From positions 1 to 64,000 of the forward strand of contig NZ_JAAHBQ010000117.1 in NCBI RefSeq assembly GCF_020144665.1: 64,000 nt of DNA, in the 5' to 3' direction. The notes below the pieces were generated by a model. That model was given only the letters and a program-made list of their open reading frames with translations, was not told where the DNA came from and ran no database searches. The stretch is from Oscillatoria salina IIICB1. GTDB lineage: Bacteria > Cyanobacteriota > Cyanobacteriia > Cyanobacteriales > SIO1D9. Both the position numbers and the translations under genes were made by a program. Below are positions 43,210-52,512 of the stretch, one piece after another; position 1 is the stretch's first letter; each line of letters opens with the position of its first letter.

Positions 43210-44928
43210 ATGAGTTATCGCATGGATCGCCGCGCCTATGCGGAAACTTTTGGTCCGACGGTGGGCGATTGCGTTCGTCTCGCGGATACAGATCTCATTA
43301 TCGCTGTGGAACGAGATTTTACCACTTATGGTGACGAAGTTAAGTTCGGCGGTGGTAAAGTAATTCGTGATGGGATGGGACAATCGCCGATTTCTCGCGC
43401 TGATGGGGCGGTGGATTTGGTCATCACTAATGCTTTAATTTTAGATTGGTGGGGCATTGTTAAAGCTGATATTGGCATTAAAGACGGCAAAATCGCCAAA
43501 ATTGGGAAAGCGGGAAATCCTCATATTCAAGATAATGTTGACATAATTATCGGTCCTGCGACAGAAGCGATCGCGGGAGAGGGAATGATTCTCACTGCGG
43601 GTGGTATCGACTCCCACATTCACTTTATTTGTCCCCAACAAATCGAATGCGCGATCGCCTCGGGAATTACGACTATGATTGGTGGTGGTACGGGTCCCGC
43701 GACGGGTACAAATGCTACTACTTGTACTCCTGGGGAATGGAATATCTACCGAATGTTACAAGCGGCTGATGCTTTCCCCGTCAATTTAGGTTTCCTCGGA
43801 AAAGGTAACAGCAGCCAACCTCAAGGTTTAGTCGAACAAATCCAAGCGGGCGTAATGGGTTTAAAATTACATGAAGATTGGGGAACCACTCCCGCAGCGA
43901 TCGATACTTGTTTAACAGTCGCCGATGAATATGATATTCAAGTAGCGATTCATACCGACACACTCAACGAAGCAGGTTTTGTCGAAAATACGATCGCCGC
44001 TTTCCAAAATCGCGTTATTCATACATACCACACTGAAGGCGCAGGTGGAGGACACGCCCCTGATATTATCAAAGTTTGTGGGGAAGCTAATGTTTTACCT
44101 TCTTCAACTAATCCCACTCGCCCTTATACTACAAATACTTTAGAAGAACATTTAGATATGCTGATGGTGTGTCATCACCTCGATAAAAGCATACCTGAAG
44201 ATGTTGCTTTTGCTGAGTCGAGAATTCGTCGCGAAACGATCGCGGCTGAAGATATTTTGCACGATTTAGGTGCATTTAGTATGATTGCTTCCGATTCTCA
44301 AGCAATGGGAAGAGTTGGCGAAGTAATTATTCGGACTTGGCAAACAGCACATAAAATGAAAGTACAGCGAGGACAGCTTAATTCTCCTGAAGATTTAGAC
44401 ATTGAAAACGACAATTTTCGGGCAAAAAGATACGTGGCGAAATATACGATTAATCCGGCAATAACTCATGGAATTTCCGATTATGTCGGTTCGGTAGAAG
44501 CGGGTAAATTAGCCGATTTGTGTCTCTGGAAACCCGCCTTTTTTGGGGTTAAACCCGAAATTGTGATTAAAGGAGGTGCGATCGCTTACGCGCAAATGGG
44601 CGATGCAAATGCTTCTATTCCTACACCGCAACCGATTCATATACGTCCCATGTTTGCTAGTTTTGGCGGCGCCAGATTTGCTACCTCTCTTACTTTTGTC
44701 TCTCAAGCAGCATTGGAGCGCGAAATTCCTACCCAAATTAACTTACAAAAAACCGCCGTTGCTGTTAAAAATACCCGTCAATTAAGCAAGCGAGATTTGA
44801 AATTAAATGAAGCTTTACCAACAATTGAAGTCGATCCCGAAACTTACGAAGTTAGGGCAAATGGCGAATTATTAACTTGCGAACCTGCTTCAGTTTTACC
44901 TATGGCGCAAAGATATTTTCTTTTTTAG
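43210..44928 (+). CDS. ureC: Urease subunit alpha
   Basis: UreC holds the two-nickel active site that hydrolyses urea to ammonia and carbamate. All key residues of the 572-residue protein are visible: His pair in [11 protein letters not shown], the carbamylated Lys in GLKLHEDWG, His in [10 protein letters not shown] and [12 protein letters not shown], and Asp in [11 protein letters not shown]. The flap Cys-His lies in [23 protein letters not shown] 43210 has GAGGAG about 9 bases upstream. It follows the DUF5615 toxin gene by 119 bases, separated from ureAB by five other genes. Confidence 0.97.
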   Translation: MSYRMDRRAYAETFGPTVGDCVRLADTDLIIAVERDFTTYGDEVKFGGGKVIRDGMGQSPISRADGAVDLVITNALILDWWGIVKADIGIKDGKIAKIGKAGNPHIQDNVDIIIGPATEAIAGEGMILTAGGIDSHIHFICPQQIECAIASGITTMIGGGTGPATGTNATTCTPGEWNIYRMLQAADAFPVNLGFLGKGNSSQPQGLVEQIQAGVMGLKLHEDWGTTPAAIDTCLTVADEYDIQVAIHTDTLNEAGFVENTIAAFQNRVIHTYHTEGAGGGHAPDIIKVCGEANVLPSSTNPTRPYTTNTLEEHLDMLMVCHHLDKSIPEDVAFAESRIRRETIAAEDILHDLGAFSMIASDSQAMGRVGEVIIRTWQTAHKMKVQRGQLNSPEDLDIENDNFRAKRYVAKYTINPAITHGISDYVGSVEAGKLADLCLWKPAFFGVKPEIVIKGGAIAYAQMGDANASIPTPQPIHIRPMFASFGGARFATSLTFVSQAALEREIPTQINLQKTAVAVKNTRQLSKRDLKLNEALPTIEVDPETYEVRANGELLTCEPASVLPMAQRYFLF

Positions 44929-45263
44929 TTTTATTTAATAACTCGATCGGAAATCTTCACTAACAATTTATTTTTTCTTGATTTAAGTTTCGCAAAAGTT
45001 GGACTTAGCGAGGTAAGACTAATTAATTTTCGCCAGAGAAAAATTTGCCGAATATGTGGAGACAACTATTGTAAAGAAACCTAAATTTCGCTTTCGTCAG
45101 GACAATTGCAGAATTGGCATACTATCCACTTCTGGATCGATAGATTAACGTTATCGCCTACTTAATTGGCAGATGTTATCCCCTAACAAGAGCCGAAAAC
45201 AAAAAATAATGCTATCTTAACTACAAAGTCTCTGTATATAATATCAAATTTGAGGACTGTGAG
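44929..45263. other. Intergenic region, no gene seen
   Basis: About 335 AT-rich bases between ureC and the histidine kinase. No reading frame or RNA gene is recognisable. The kinase promoter should be in the last 100 bases, which include TATAATATCAAATTTGAGGA just before the start. Confidence 0.45.
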
Positions 45264-48200
45264 ATGTTTCAAGTCCAGACAAACTCTTTAGAGGTTGGTC
45301 GTCAAATCCCTCTTGGAGAAGAATTATGGTATGCCAGCATCTTCGACGAAATGGACGAAGTAGTTTGGTCTATAGATGCAAATACTAACGAGATAGTTTA
45401 TCTTAACAGAGCGGCTGAAAAATTATACGGTCGAGAAATTCAAGCATTTTATAGTAACCCAGAATTAAGATTAGAAGTTATTATTCCAGAAGCAAGAAAT
45501 CGCGTCAGGGATTATGTGGCTCGGGTAGGAAAAGAAAAAAATCAACTTGAGACAGTATATCAGATAATTAAACCATCAGGAGAAATACGGATAGTAAAAG
45601 ATAAAACTTGGGCGATCGCCGACGAAGAAGGCAAAGCGCAACGGATTATCAGTCTGGTAAAAGATATTACCGAAAATGTCAAGTATCAGGAAGAGCATCT
45701 GCGTTTCCAAAAGTTAACTGCTAATTTACCAGGAATAATTTATCAATATATACTTCACCTCGACGGAAGACAAGAAATTTCTTATATTAGTCCTAGTTGT
45801 CAAGAAATATATGAAATAGCGCCAGAAGCAATCCAGGAAAATATCAATTTAATTTGGGACATAGTTCATCCGGAAGATATCAATAACTTGCAAGAAACGA
45901 TCGCCATCTCCGCAGAAACGTTACAATTTTGGCAATGTCAGTGGCGGATTATTACTCAGTCTGGGAAACTGAAATGGTTATCGGGCGTAGCCCAACCAGA
46001 AAAGCAAGCTAACGGAGAGATTATTTGGGATGGAATCTTTATTGATGTTAGCGATCGCAAAAAGATCGAAAAAGAACGTAATGAATTAATCGTCTCGATG
46101 GCAAAAGGTGAAGCACGTTATCGTTCGGTCTTAAGTGCCATGAGTGATGGGATAATAGTGCAAGATACGGAAGGCTTAATTCTCGAATGTAATACTAGCG
46201 CCGAACGCATTCTCGGTTTGACTGGGGAACAAATTATGGGGATGAAGACTCTCAGCGCAGGTGGAATCGCGATCGCCGAAGACGGTTCGCCCCTTTCCGA
46301 AGCAGAACAACCCCTTACCGTTACCCGTAAAACAGGTAAACCAATTACTAATGCTGTTATGGGGATCGCCAAACCCGATCGTCCTATTACCTGGATTTTG
46401 GTCAATACCCAGATTTTATTATCTCCTGGGAGCAAAAAATTTTCCGGAATTGTCGCTTCGATTAAAGATATCACCGAACTGCATCAAGCCCAAAAAGCTT
46501 TAAAAATCAGCACCGAACGCTTGCAATTAGCTTTAGAAGCAGCCAACGATGGACTCTGGGATGGGAATTTAGTTACAGGAGAACTGTATTTAAGCGATCG
46601 CTGGAAACAAATCTTGGGCTACAACCAATCAGAAATTGTCAATAGCATGGATTCTTGGCAACAATTACTCCATCCTGAAGATAAGCAAGTAGTTCTCAAC
46701 TTACTTGAAGATCATTTAGCCGGAAATTCCCCCGATTTCCAAGCCGAATATCGAATGCAGACTAAATCGGGCGACTGGAAATGGATTTTAGCTCGCGGTA
46801 AAGTAGTTGAATCAGACTTTACAGGTAAACCCGTCCGGATAATTGGTACTCAGCGCGATATTAGCGATCGCAAAGCTGCTGAATTTGCTTTGCGTCACAG
46901 CCAACACCAATTAGAAGAAGCCCAAAGAATCTCCCGCATTGGTAACTGGGAATATGACCTCACTACAGAACAAGTTACTTGGAGTGAAGAACTTTTCCGC
47001 ATTTTTGGTTTAGATCCCCAACAAGGCGCACCTAGTTACTCGGAACTAATTGAAAAATATCATCCCGAAGATCGTAGCATCTTTCAAGCAAAAGTCGAAA
47101 AAGCGATTACTGAAGGTAAACCTTATCAACTTGATTTGCGTTTTTATCGCAGCGATGGCGAACTAAGATACATCGTTGGTTGGGGAGAACCTGTCCTTAA
47201 CGCTGAAGGTACTGTAGTGCGCTTGTTTGGCGCAGGAATGGACATCACCGAACGCAAACAAGGAGAATTAGCGATCGCGCGCTCTGAAGCTAGATATCGA
47301 GACTTAGCCCAAAGAGAAGCCTTACTCAATCGCTTAAGCTGTTTGATTCGTAATTCCCTCGATTTAGATACTATTCTCGAAACTACTGTCCGCGAAATTT
47401 ATAATCATTTGCAGGTCGATATTTGCGCCTTTGGCTGGTATCGTTACGAACTCGTCGAACCTGTTTGGGAAATCTTTAAAGAAGCTAAACATCCTGCAAC
47501 AAATAGTGTTTTAGGTACTTATCCAGTCGAATTATATCGAGAAACATCGGTCAAATTATTACAGCTAGAAACTTATCAGCTCGATGACATTAACACAGCA
47601 AGAGATTTAGCACTCCGGGAATTATTAACTTCTCTCGGCGCCACAGCTTTTATTTCTTTACCAATTGCCACTACATCTGGTTGTCTCGGTTCGTTACATT
47701 GCTTGCGCTGTGGCGAAAATCAACCTTGGCAAACCAAGGATTTAGAATTATTGCAAGCAGTGGCTACTCAATTGGCGATCGCTATTAATCAAGCTTTTCT
47801 CTACAATCAATCCCGGGAAGCTACTCGACAAGCAGAAGCTAAAACTCAACAACTCGAACAAACTTTGATCGAGTTACAACGCACTCAAGCTCAACTCGTA
47901 CAAACTGAAAAAATGTCCTCCCTCGGACAAATGGTTGCCGGTGTCGCTCACGAAATTAATAATCCAGTAAGTTTTATTTACGGCAATATTTCCCACGCGA
48001 TTGAATATACTGCTGATTTATTGAAAATTATCGAACTTTATCAAGATACCTATCCTCAACCTACCCCAGAAATTGAAGCTGAAATTGCAGCTACTGACTT
48101 GGATTTTTTAGTTGCAGATTTGCCGAAAGTCTTGGATTCGATGAAAGTAGGAGCCGTGCGCATTAAAGAAATTGTACAATCTTTGCGTACTTTTTCCCGT

Positions 48201-48725
48201 CTCGATGAAGCAGAAATGAAAGCTGTCGATCTCCACGAAAATATCGACAGCACGATCGTGATTTTGCAAAATCGGCTCAAAGCCAAATCCGATCGCCCAG
48301 AAATAATTATTAAAAAAAATTACGGTAACTTGCCAAAAGTAGAATGTTGTGCAGGTCAACTAAATCAAGTTTTTATGAATTTGATCGGTAATGCTATTGA
48401 CGCTCTCGAAGAACGATCTCGCGATCGTACCACTGACGAAATAAAAGCCAAACCCAGTACCATTAGCATCTCAACTTTGGTTCTACCGAGCAACCGCGTC
48501 CAAATTCGGATTGCTGATAATGGAAATGGGATGAATCCGGAAACGATCGCCAGAATCTTTGACCCATTTTATACTACTAAACCCATCGGTAAAGGCACGG
48601 GTTTAGGTTTGTCTATCTCTCACTCAATTATCGTCGAAAAACATGGCGGTAGTCTGCGTTGTGTCTCTGAGTTAGGAGTCGGGACTGAATTCGCGATCGA
48701 AATTCCCATCCATCCACTTTCTTAA
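45264..48725 (+). CDS. Multi-PAS sensor histidine kinase
   Basis: The 1153-residue cytoplasmic kinase has five PAS domains at about residues 25-135, 150-270, 285-405, 415-540 and 550-670, most ending in a PAC-like DIT(E/D)RK pattern. A GAF domain lies at about 690-860 (LDLDTILETTVREIYNHLQV, TSGCLGSLHCL). A coiled coil, a HisKA domain with phospho-His896 in GVAHEINNPVSF, and a HATPase domain with N box NLIGNAIDAL and G boxes DNGNGM and GKGTGLGLS follow. No membrane segment is present. The ligand is unknown, and no response regulator gene is adjacent. Confidence 0.95.
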   Translation: MFQVQTNSLEVGRQIPLGEELWYASIFDEMDEVVWSIDANTNEIVYLNRAAEKLYGREIQAFYSNPELRLEVIIPEARNRVRDYVARVGKEKNQLETVYQIIKPSGEIRIVKDKTWAIADEEGKAQRIISLVKDITENVKYQEEHLRFQKLTANLPGIIYQYILHLDGRQEISYISPSCQEIYEIAPEAIQENINLIWDIVHPEDINNLQETIAISAETLQFWQCQWRIITQSGKLKWLSGVAQPEKQANGEIIWDGIFIDVSDRKKIEKERNELIVSMAKGEARYRSVLSAMSDGIIVQDTEGLILECNTSAERILGLTGEQIMGMKTLSAGGIAIAEDGSPLSEAEQPLTVTRKTGKPITNAVMGIAKPDRPITWILVNTQILLSPGSKKFSGIVASIKDITELHQAQKALKISTERLQLALEAANDGLWDGNLVTGELYLSDRWKQILGYNQSEIVNSMDSWQQLLHPEDKQVVLNLLEDHLAGNSPDFQAEYRMQTKSGDWKWILARGKVVESDFTGKPVRIIGTQRDISDRKAAEFALRHSQHQLEEAQRISRIGNWEYDLTTEQVTWSEELFRIFGLDPQQGAPSYSELIEKYHPEDRSIFQAKVEKAITEGKPYQLDLRFYRSDGELRYIVGWGEPVLNAEGTVVRLFGAGMDITERKQGELAIARSEARYRDLAQREALLNRLSCLIRNSLDLDTILETTVREIYNHLQVDICAFGWYRYELVEPVWEIFKEAKHPATNSVLGTYPVELYRETSVKLLQLETYQLDDINTARDLALRELLTSLGATAFISLPIATTSGCLGSLHCLRCGENQPWQTKDLELLQAVATQLAIAINQAFLYNQSREATRQAEAKTQQLEQTLIELQRTQAQLVQTEKMSSLGQMVAGVAHEINNPVSFIYGNISHAIEYTADLLKIIELYQDTYPQPTPEIEAEIAATDLDFLVADLPKVLDSMKVGAVRIKEIVQSLRTFSRLDEAEMKAVDLHENIDSTIVILQNRLKAKSDRPEIIIKKNYGNLPKVECCAGQLNQVFMNLIGNAIDALEERSRDRTTDEIKAKPSTISISTLVLPSNRVQIRIADNGNGMNPETIARIFDPFYTTKPIGKGTGLGLSISHSIIVEKHGGSLRCVSELGVGTEFAIEIPIHPLS

Positions 48726-48747
48726 CAGTTAACACTTAGTGAAATTT

Positions 48748-48774
48748 GTAGAGACTAAAATGCAATGTCTCTAC
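48748..48774. repeat. Dispersed GTAGAGAC...GTCTCTAC palindromic element, copy 3
   Basis: GTAGAGACTAAAATGCAATG plus TCTCTAC is an imperfect palindrome after the kinase gene. Flanks AAATTT and AGCAGACAATTAAA match copy 1 at 18717. Copy 2 is the version within the LD-carboxypeptidase gene at 20887-20914. Confidence 0.75.
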
Positions 48775-48904
48775 AGCAGACAATTAAATATTTTTACCAA
48801 CATAGAAATAATTCGCGAACTTGATTAGCTCGCGAATAGTTAGCTAAGTAGATGGAAATCTTGAACTTTTCCCCGATCTTACCTTCTAATTGAAACGCTC
48901 TCAA

Positions 48905-49774
48905 TTATTTGCTTTCTGCTTGACGGCGCTGACGACGACTGCTAAGTAAACCCAATCCTACAACCACTAAACTCGCTACTGCTGCTGGCTCAGGTACGCT
49001 TTCGCTGTCGATGGTACCATTAATACCAATTCCGTCGTTAGCACATTCTGCAAACAAATGGGCAATAAAGTCACCTTTAGGAAGATTAGCAGTATCAAAG
49101 CTAAAGCCATAAGTGAAGCTACCAGCTTGACCAATGTTACTAGCAAAATCTAGTCCTAAGCCACTGAAATCATTAATCAACTCAACATCACCAACAAAGG
49201 CTTGGTAAGTGTCGATTACATTACCAATCGGAGCGGAAGAATCAAAGTAGTTTCCATTGATATCGATATCTCCTAAAGAAGCAGTTTTCCCTGCATTTCT
49301 AACTTTATTTTTGTAATGGTTTAAGTGGTTGAATCCAGAATTGTTCGTCGTGACACTCTTAGCAACAACTCCACTATAAAGTCCTATACCAGGTGCATTA
49401 GAGTCATTTCCTTCAGCAAAATTAACAGCAAATAAATCACCGTCAGCCATTGCGGTATCAAAATCTTTACCGGAAAAATTAAAGAAAAAGTCGCCATAAT
49501 CAATCGTACCATTGAGAACGCGATTATAGGCTATGCCGCCTTGGGGAAGGTTACTATTAATTCCCACATATAAACGATCGCCTTCTTGAGCGTAAGCTAC
49601 ACCAAAGAGTTCAAAACCTGGGTCAGCGAGATTGCCAACTACACCGTTGGTGACACCATCATTAAAGCTATCTGCTGTATATTTCCAGGAAAAAGCTTGG
49701 GCTGATTGGCTAGTTCCTAAAGCTATTAATGCGGAAGTTGCAGCAGTAAATACTAATTTATTTAGAAGAGTCAT
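48905..49774 (-). CDS. PEP-CTERM exosortase-dependent surface protein
   Basis: The 289-residue protein has an N-terminal signal peptide (LVFTAATSALIALGTSQSAQA) and a C-terminal sorting signal: VPEPAAVASLVVVGLGLL followed by the basic SSRRQRRQ. Exosortase would process it at the membrane for display or release. The body is beta-rich with many Asn, Gly and Asp (VAYAQEGDRLYVGINSNLP, GTIDYGDFFFNFSG). It resembles the XDD-type PEP-CTERM families, but I cannot confirm that. ATG 49774 is the start. No exosortase gene is in the window. Confidence 0.88.
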   Translation of the reverse strand: MTLLNKLVFTAATSALIALGTSQSAQAFSWKYTADSFNDGVTNGVVGNLADPGFELFGVAYAQEGDRLYVGINSNLPQGGIAYNRVLNGTIDYGDFFFNFSGKDFDTAMADGDLFAVNFAEGNDSNAPGIGLYSGVVAKSVTTNNSGFNHLNHYKNKVRNAGKTASLGDIDINGNYFDSSAPIGNVIDTYQAFVGDVELINDFSGLGLDFASNIGQAGSFTYGFSFDTANLPKGDFIAHLFAECANDGIGINGTIDSESVPEPAAVASLVVVGLGLLSSRRQRRQAESK

Positions 49775-50369
49775 TGGTTTGAAGTTCCTTCTGTTCTACT
49801 GCTTTGATACTAACAACATCTCCTAAGTTTCTACTTAAAGTTTGGATGTAGATCTTGGCTAACTTTGTGAAGGGTCTAGTCTAGATATTTTATTATTTTG
49901 GCAAAGCAAAATATTTCTTAAAATACGTTTTTGGGCTTGGTATCTTTTAGCTCAACTTAACAAGTAATTTCACTAAATTTTTCCCCTATTTATCTGAGCG
50001 ATCGACTAGTTAATCCGCAAAAACCCTCGGTTTTCTCTTCTTCATTGATGTGAAAGATTATGATAATTACTGACTTGAGGCGTAAGTGTTACTACGAGGG
50101 TAATTTGAAGGAAAGATAAAATGCTTTTTGCTCGCTCGTTCGGCTTGAGTATAAATTCAAGTTGTTTCCTGGCTTTTCCGCATTTAGGAGCTGATTTTAT
50201 TAAGGATCGTTAAGTTCCCGACTTGAGTTCACCTCGATCTACCCCTGCTCTCCCTTGACAGTTAGTAATTTTTTACGCTAGCTTATATGTAGTCGTTATG
50301 AGTATGACTTATTCAAGACTCGAACCGAGCGATCGTTTAAATCCATATTTTGATGGAGAAATATAACCT
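49775..50369. other. Intergenic region between divergent genes, no gene seen
   Basis: Nearly 600 AT-rich bases hold the promoters of the PEP-CTERM gene and the flavoprotein gene. I saw no coding frame, tRNA or strong hairpin. One partial HIP1-like GAGCGATCG lies at 49995-50003 and another at 50327-50335. Confidence 0.45.
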
Positions 50370-50915
50370 ATGGTAAAAATAGTTGGCATTGGGGGAAGTT
50401 TGCGCCCCAACTCCTACAGCTATCAAGCTTTAAAAATAGCTGTTCAGCGAGTGGAAGCCCTAGGTGCAGAGGTAGAAATTCTTGACTTGCGGGAAATGAA
50501 GCTACCTTTGTGCGATGGTGGTGACGACTACCCCGATTACCCAGATGTTGCGCAGCTACAAGCAACAGTCAAAGCCGCAGATGGTTTAATTTTAGCGACT
50601 CCAGAGTATCACGGTAGCGTGAGTGGGGTACTGAAAAATGCTTTAGACTTAATGAGTTTTGACGAATTATCGGGGAAAGTGACAGGGTTAATCAGCGTAT
50701 TAGGAGGACAATCGAATAGTAACGCCTTAAACGATCTCCGCACGATTATGCGTTGGGTACACGCTTGGGTTATTCCCGAACAGATTGCAGTGGGTCAAGC
50801 TTGGCAAGCTTTTAGCGAAGATGGGAAAATCGTCGATGAGAAGCTTTCCCAACGTTTCGACAAATTTGCTGAAAGTCTAGTGGAAAATACATCTAAACTG
50901 AGTCAAGTCGTCTAA
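50370..50915 (+). CDS. NADPH-dependent FMN reductase family protein
   Basis: The 181-residue flavodoxin-like protein has the FMN phosphate loop GIGGSLRPNSYSYQAL near residue 5 and the family motif LATPEYHGSVSGVLKNALD near residue 76. It reduces FMN, quinones or metal ions with NADPH; related cyanobacterial proteins act in quinone and oxidative-stress defence. The physiological substrate is not predictable. ATG 50370 is the start, with GGAGAA 11 bases upstream. It is followed by a strong terminator-like hairpin. Confidence 0.9.
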   Translation: MVKIVGIGGSLRPNSYSYQALKIAVQRVEALGAEVEILDLREMKLPLCDGGDDYPDYPDVAQLQATVKAADGLILATPEYHGSVSGVLKNALDLMSFDELSGKVTGLISVLGGQSNSNALNDLRTIMRWVHAWVIPEQIAVGQAWQAFSEDGKIVDEKLSQRFDKFAESLVENTSKLSQVV

Positions 50916-50951
50916 GTGTTTTGTCCTTACCGCAGAAATCTCTTCACTGAG

Positions 50952-51006
50952 AGAGAGGATCTCGCTACTCCAAAGATAGAAGCGAGATCCTCTCTGTTGC
51001 TTTTAT
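50952..51006 (+). terminator. Terminator-like hairpin after the FMN reductase gene
   Basis: AGAGAGGATCTCGCT (50952-50966) and AGCGAGATCCTCTCT (50981-50995) pair perfectly over 15 bases with a 14-base loop, followed by GTTGCTTTTATTG. It begins 37 bases after the stop codon. Confidence 0.7.
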
Positions 51007-51110
51007 TGTGGTTAATGAAAGTTGAGTTTTGCTTCGGGTTCGGTACAAACGAACTGAAAATAGTCCTCGAAGCAAGGTAATTGTAAATCTAATTTTATAG
51101 AGGTAGTTAA

Positions 51111-51872
51111 ATGACTAACATTAAATTTCGTACAGGCGCGATCGCCTTAGCAATCTCTGCATTCCTGCTTCCCGCTTGCACCAATGAGCCAGAAGTAGGT
51201 ATCACTCAAGACGAAGAGAATGTCACCACCGAAGAAGTGGCTGAAAACACCGAAGATTATCTCGGTCAAGAAATCACCGTGAGAAGCGAAGTTAACCAAA
51301 AAGTTGACGAAGCCGCCTTTACCCTGAATGACAGCCGATTTTTTAATGGCGATGAAATACTGGTAATTAACGCCACTGGAGCGCCGTTTATACTGCCAGA
51401 AGACGACACCGAAGTGCAAGTAACCGGAGAAGTCCAACAGTTTAACATCGTCGAATTCGAGCAAGGCTACGGCTTAGACCTCGATCCACAAGTTTATGCC
51501 GAATACGAAGAACAACCCGCGATCGTCGCCCAGTCACTAGCTCTAGCACCTGAGCCACAGGAAATCGCTGCCAATCCCGACCAATACTATAATTATCCCA
51601 TTGCCGTACAGGGCGAAGTTGATGAAGTTTACAGTCCTAATTCCTTTAAACTTGAGGGAGAAGACTTGTTAGTTATCGTTCCCGGTTCGGACTTTACTCA
51701 AGAAGACGAAGTAGTTACTATTGTCGGAGAAGTTCGTCCTTTTATACTTGCGGATCTCGAAAGAGACTACGATCTAACTTGGGATTTAGACGTCCAAGAA
51801 AAGATTGAAGCAGAATATCAAGAAAAACCTGTGATGATTGCCCGTGAAGTATACCCTTCAGCCCAAGAATAA
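51111..51872 (+). CDS. Lipoprotein with two tandem OB-like repeats
   Basis: The 253-residue protein has a lipoprotein signal (AIALAISAFLLPACTN). An acidic linker and two copies of a module of about 90 residues follow: the first has YLGQEITVRSEVNQ, the second YYNYPIAVQGEVDEVYSP. Each goes on with a hydrophobic LVINATG or LLVIVPG strand, VTGEVQQFN or IVGEVRPFI, and ends with an EYxEQPAIVAQ or EYQEKPVMIAR sequence. The strands look like an OB or tOB fold. The function is unknown. ATG 51111 is the start, with AGAGGTAG upstream. It stands alone with its own terminator. Confidence 0.8.
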   Translation: MTNIKFRTGAIALAISAFLLPACTNEPEVGITQDEENVTTEEVAENTEDYLGQEITVRSEVNQKVDEAAFTLNDSRFFNGDEILVINATGAPFILPEDDTEVQVTGEVQQFNIVEFEQGYGLDLDPQVYAEYEEQPAIVAQSLALAPEPQEIAANPDQYYNYPIAVQGEVDEVYSPNSFKLEGEDLLVIVPGSDFTQEDEVVTIVGEVRPFILADLERDYDLTWDLDVQEKIEAEYQEKPVMIAREVYPSAQE

Positions 51873-51895
51873 TTTGTCAGACCGACTCGAGAATT

Positions 51896-51926
51896 AAGGG
51901 GAAGCTGTGGGCTTTCCCTTTGTTTT
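51896..51926 (+). terminator. Rho-independent terminator after the lipoprotein gene
   Basis: AAGGGGAAGC (51896-51905) pairs with GCTTTCCCTT (51911-51920) over 10 bases with one wobble and a five-base loop. TGTTTT follows. It lies 24 bases past the stop codon. Confidence 0.75.
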
Positions 51927-52065
51927 ATCTGAGATCGGATTAGATTAGTCAGAAGGTAGTATAATTAGATAAAATATTTAAGAATCAAGCAAAATTAATT
52001 AACTCAAAAAATAAGAGTTACCTTGGTTTCAATCCTTAATGATTTTCTCAGTAAAAGTATAGGTA

Positions 52066-52512
52066 ATGGAAGTACAATTCCGCGAATTTAATCCTTTTGA
52101 CCTGTGGATTTGGTTAGAATTTGATACTGTCCCCTCACCAAGGGAAAAACAGTACATTGAAGAAGTCTTTAACTCTTGGTTTTATATTGGTAAACTGGGA
52201 GCATTTAATGCGGAAAATCTTCAGGTACAAGATTCTGGGATTGAGATTAGCTACATGGAATACGATAATGTCGCAGCTAGCAGCGCGATGATGTCACCAA
52301 TGCACAATATGGGTGAATTTGAGTATCAAGGAGTTTGGGGTCGCTGCTGGTTCGATCTAGGAACTAGCGATTTAATTGCTTTGGATATTTTGATTAATGC
52401 TTTACGAGAATTTAGTAAAGAATTGGTGCAAATTAAGCGGTTAATTATTGGTGGAGAAAATGAAGATTGGACAATTAATCAGCGCCAGAATTCGGTTTTT
52501 TATCAAGGTTAA
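52066..52512 (+). CDS. DUF3531-family protein
   Basis: The 148-residue protein is highly conserved in cyanobacteria and plastids: VQFREFNPFDLWIWLEFDT, EVFNSWFYIGKLGAFNAENL, HNMGEFEYQGVWGRCWFDLG and IGGENEDW. No enzymatic motif is known. The plant members are plastid-targeted, which suggests a photosynthesis-linked role, but none is proven to my knowledge. ATG 52066 starts the conserved region. Its 3' end overlaps the converging channel gene by 38 bases. Confidence 0.85.
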   Translation: MEVQFREFNPFDLWIWLEFDTVPSPREKQYIEEVFNSWFYIGKLGAFNAENLQVQDSGIEISYMEYDNVAASSAMMSPMHNMGEFEYQGVWGRCWFDLGTSDLIALDILINALREFSKELVQIKRLIIGGENEDWTINQRQNSVFYQG

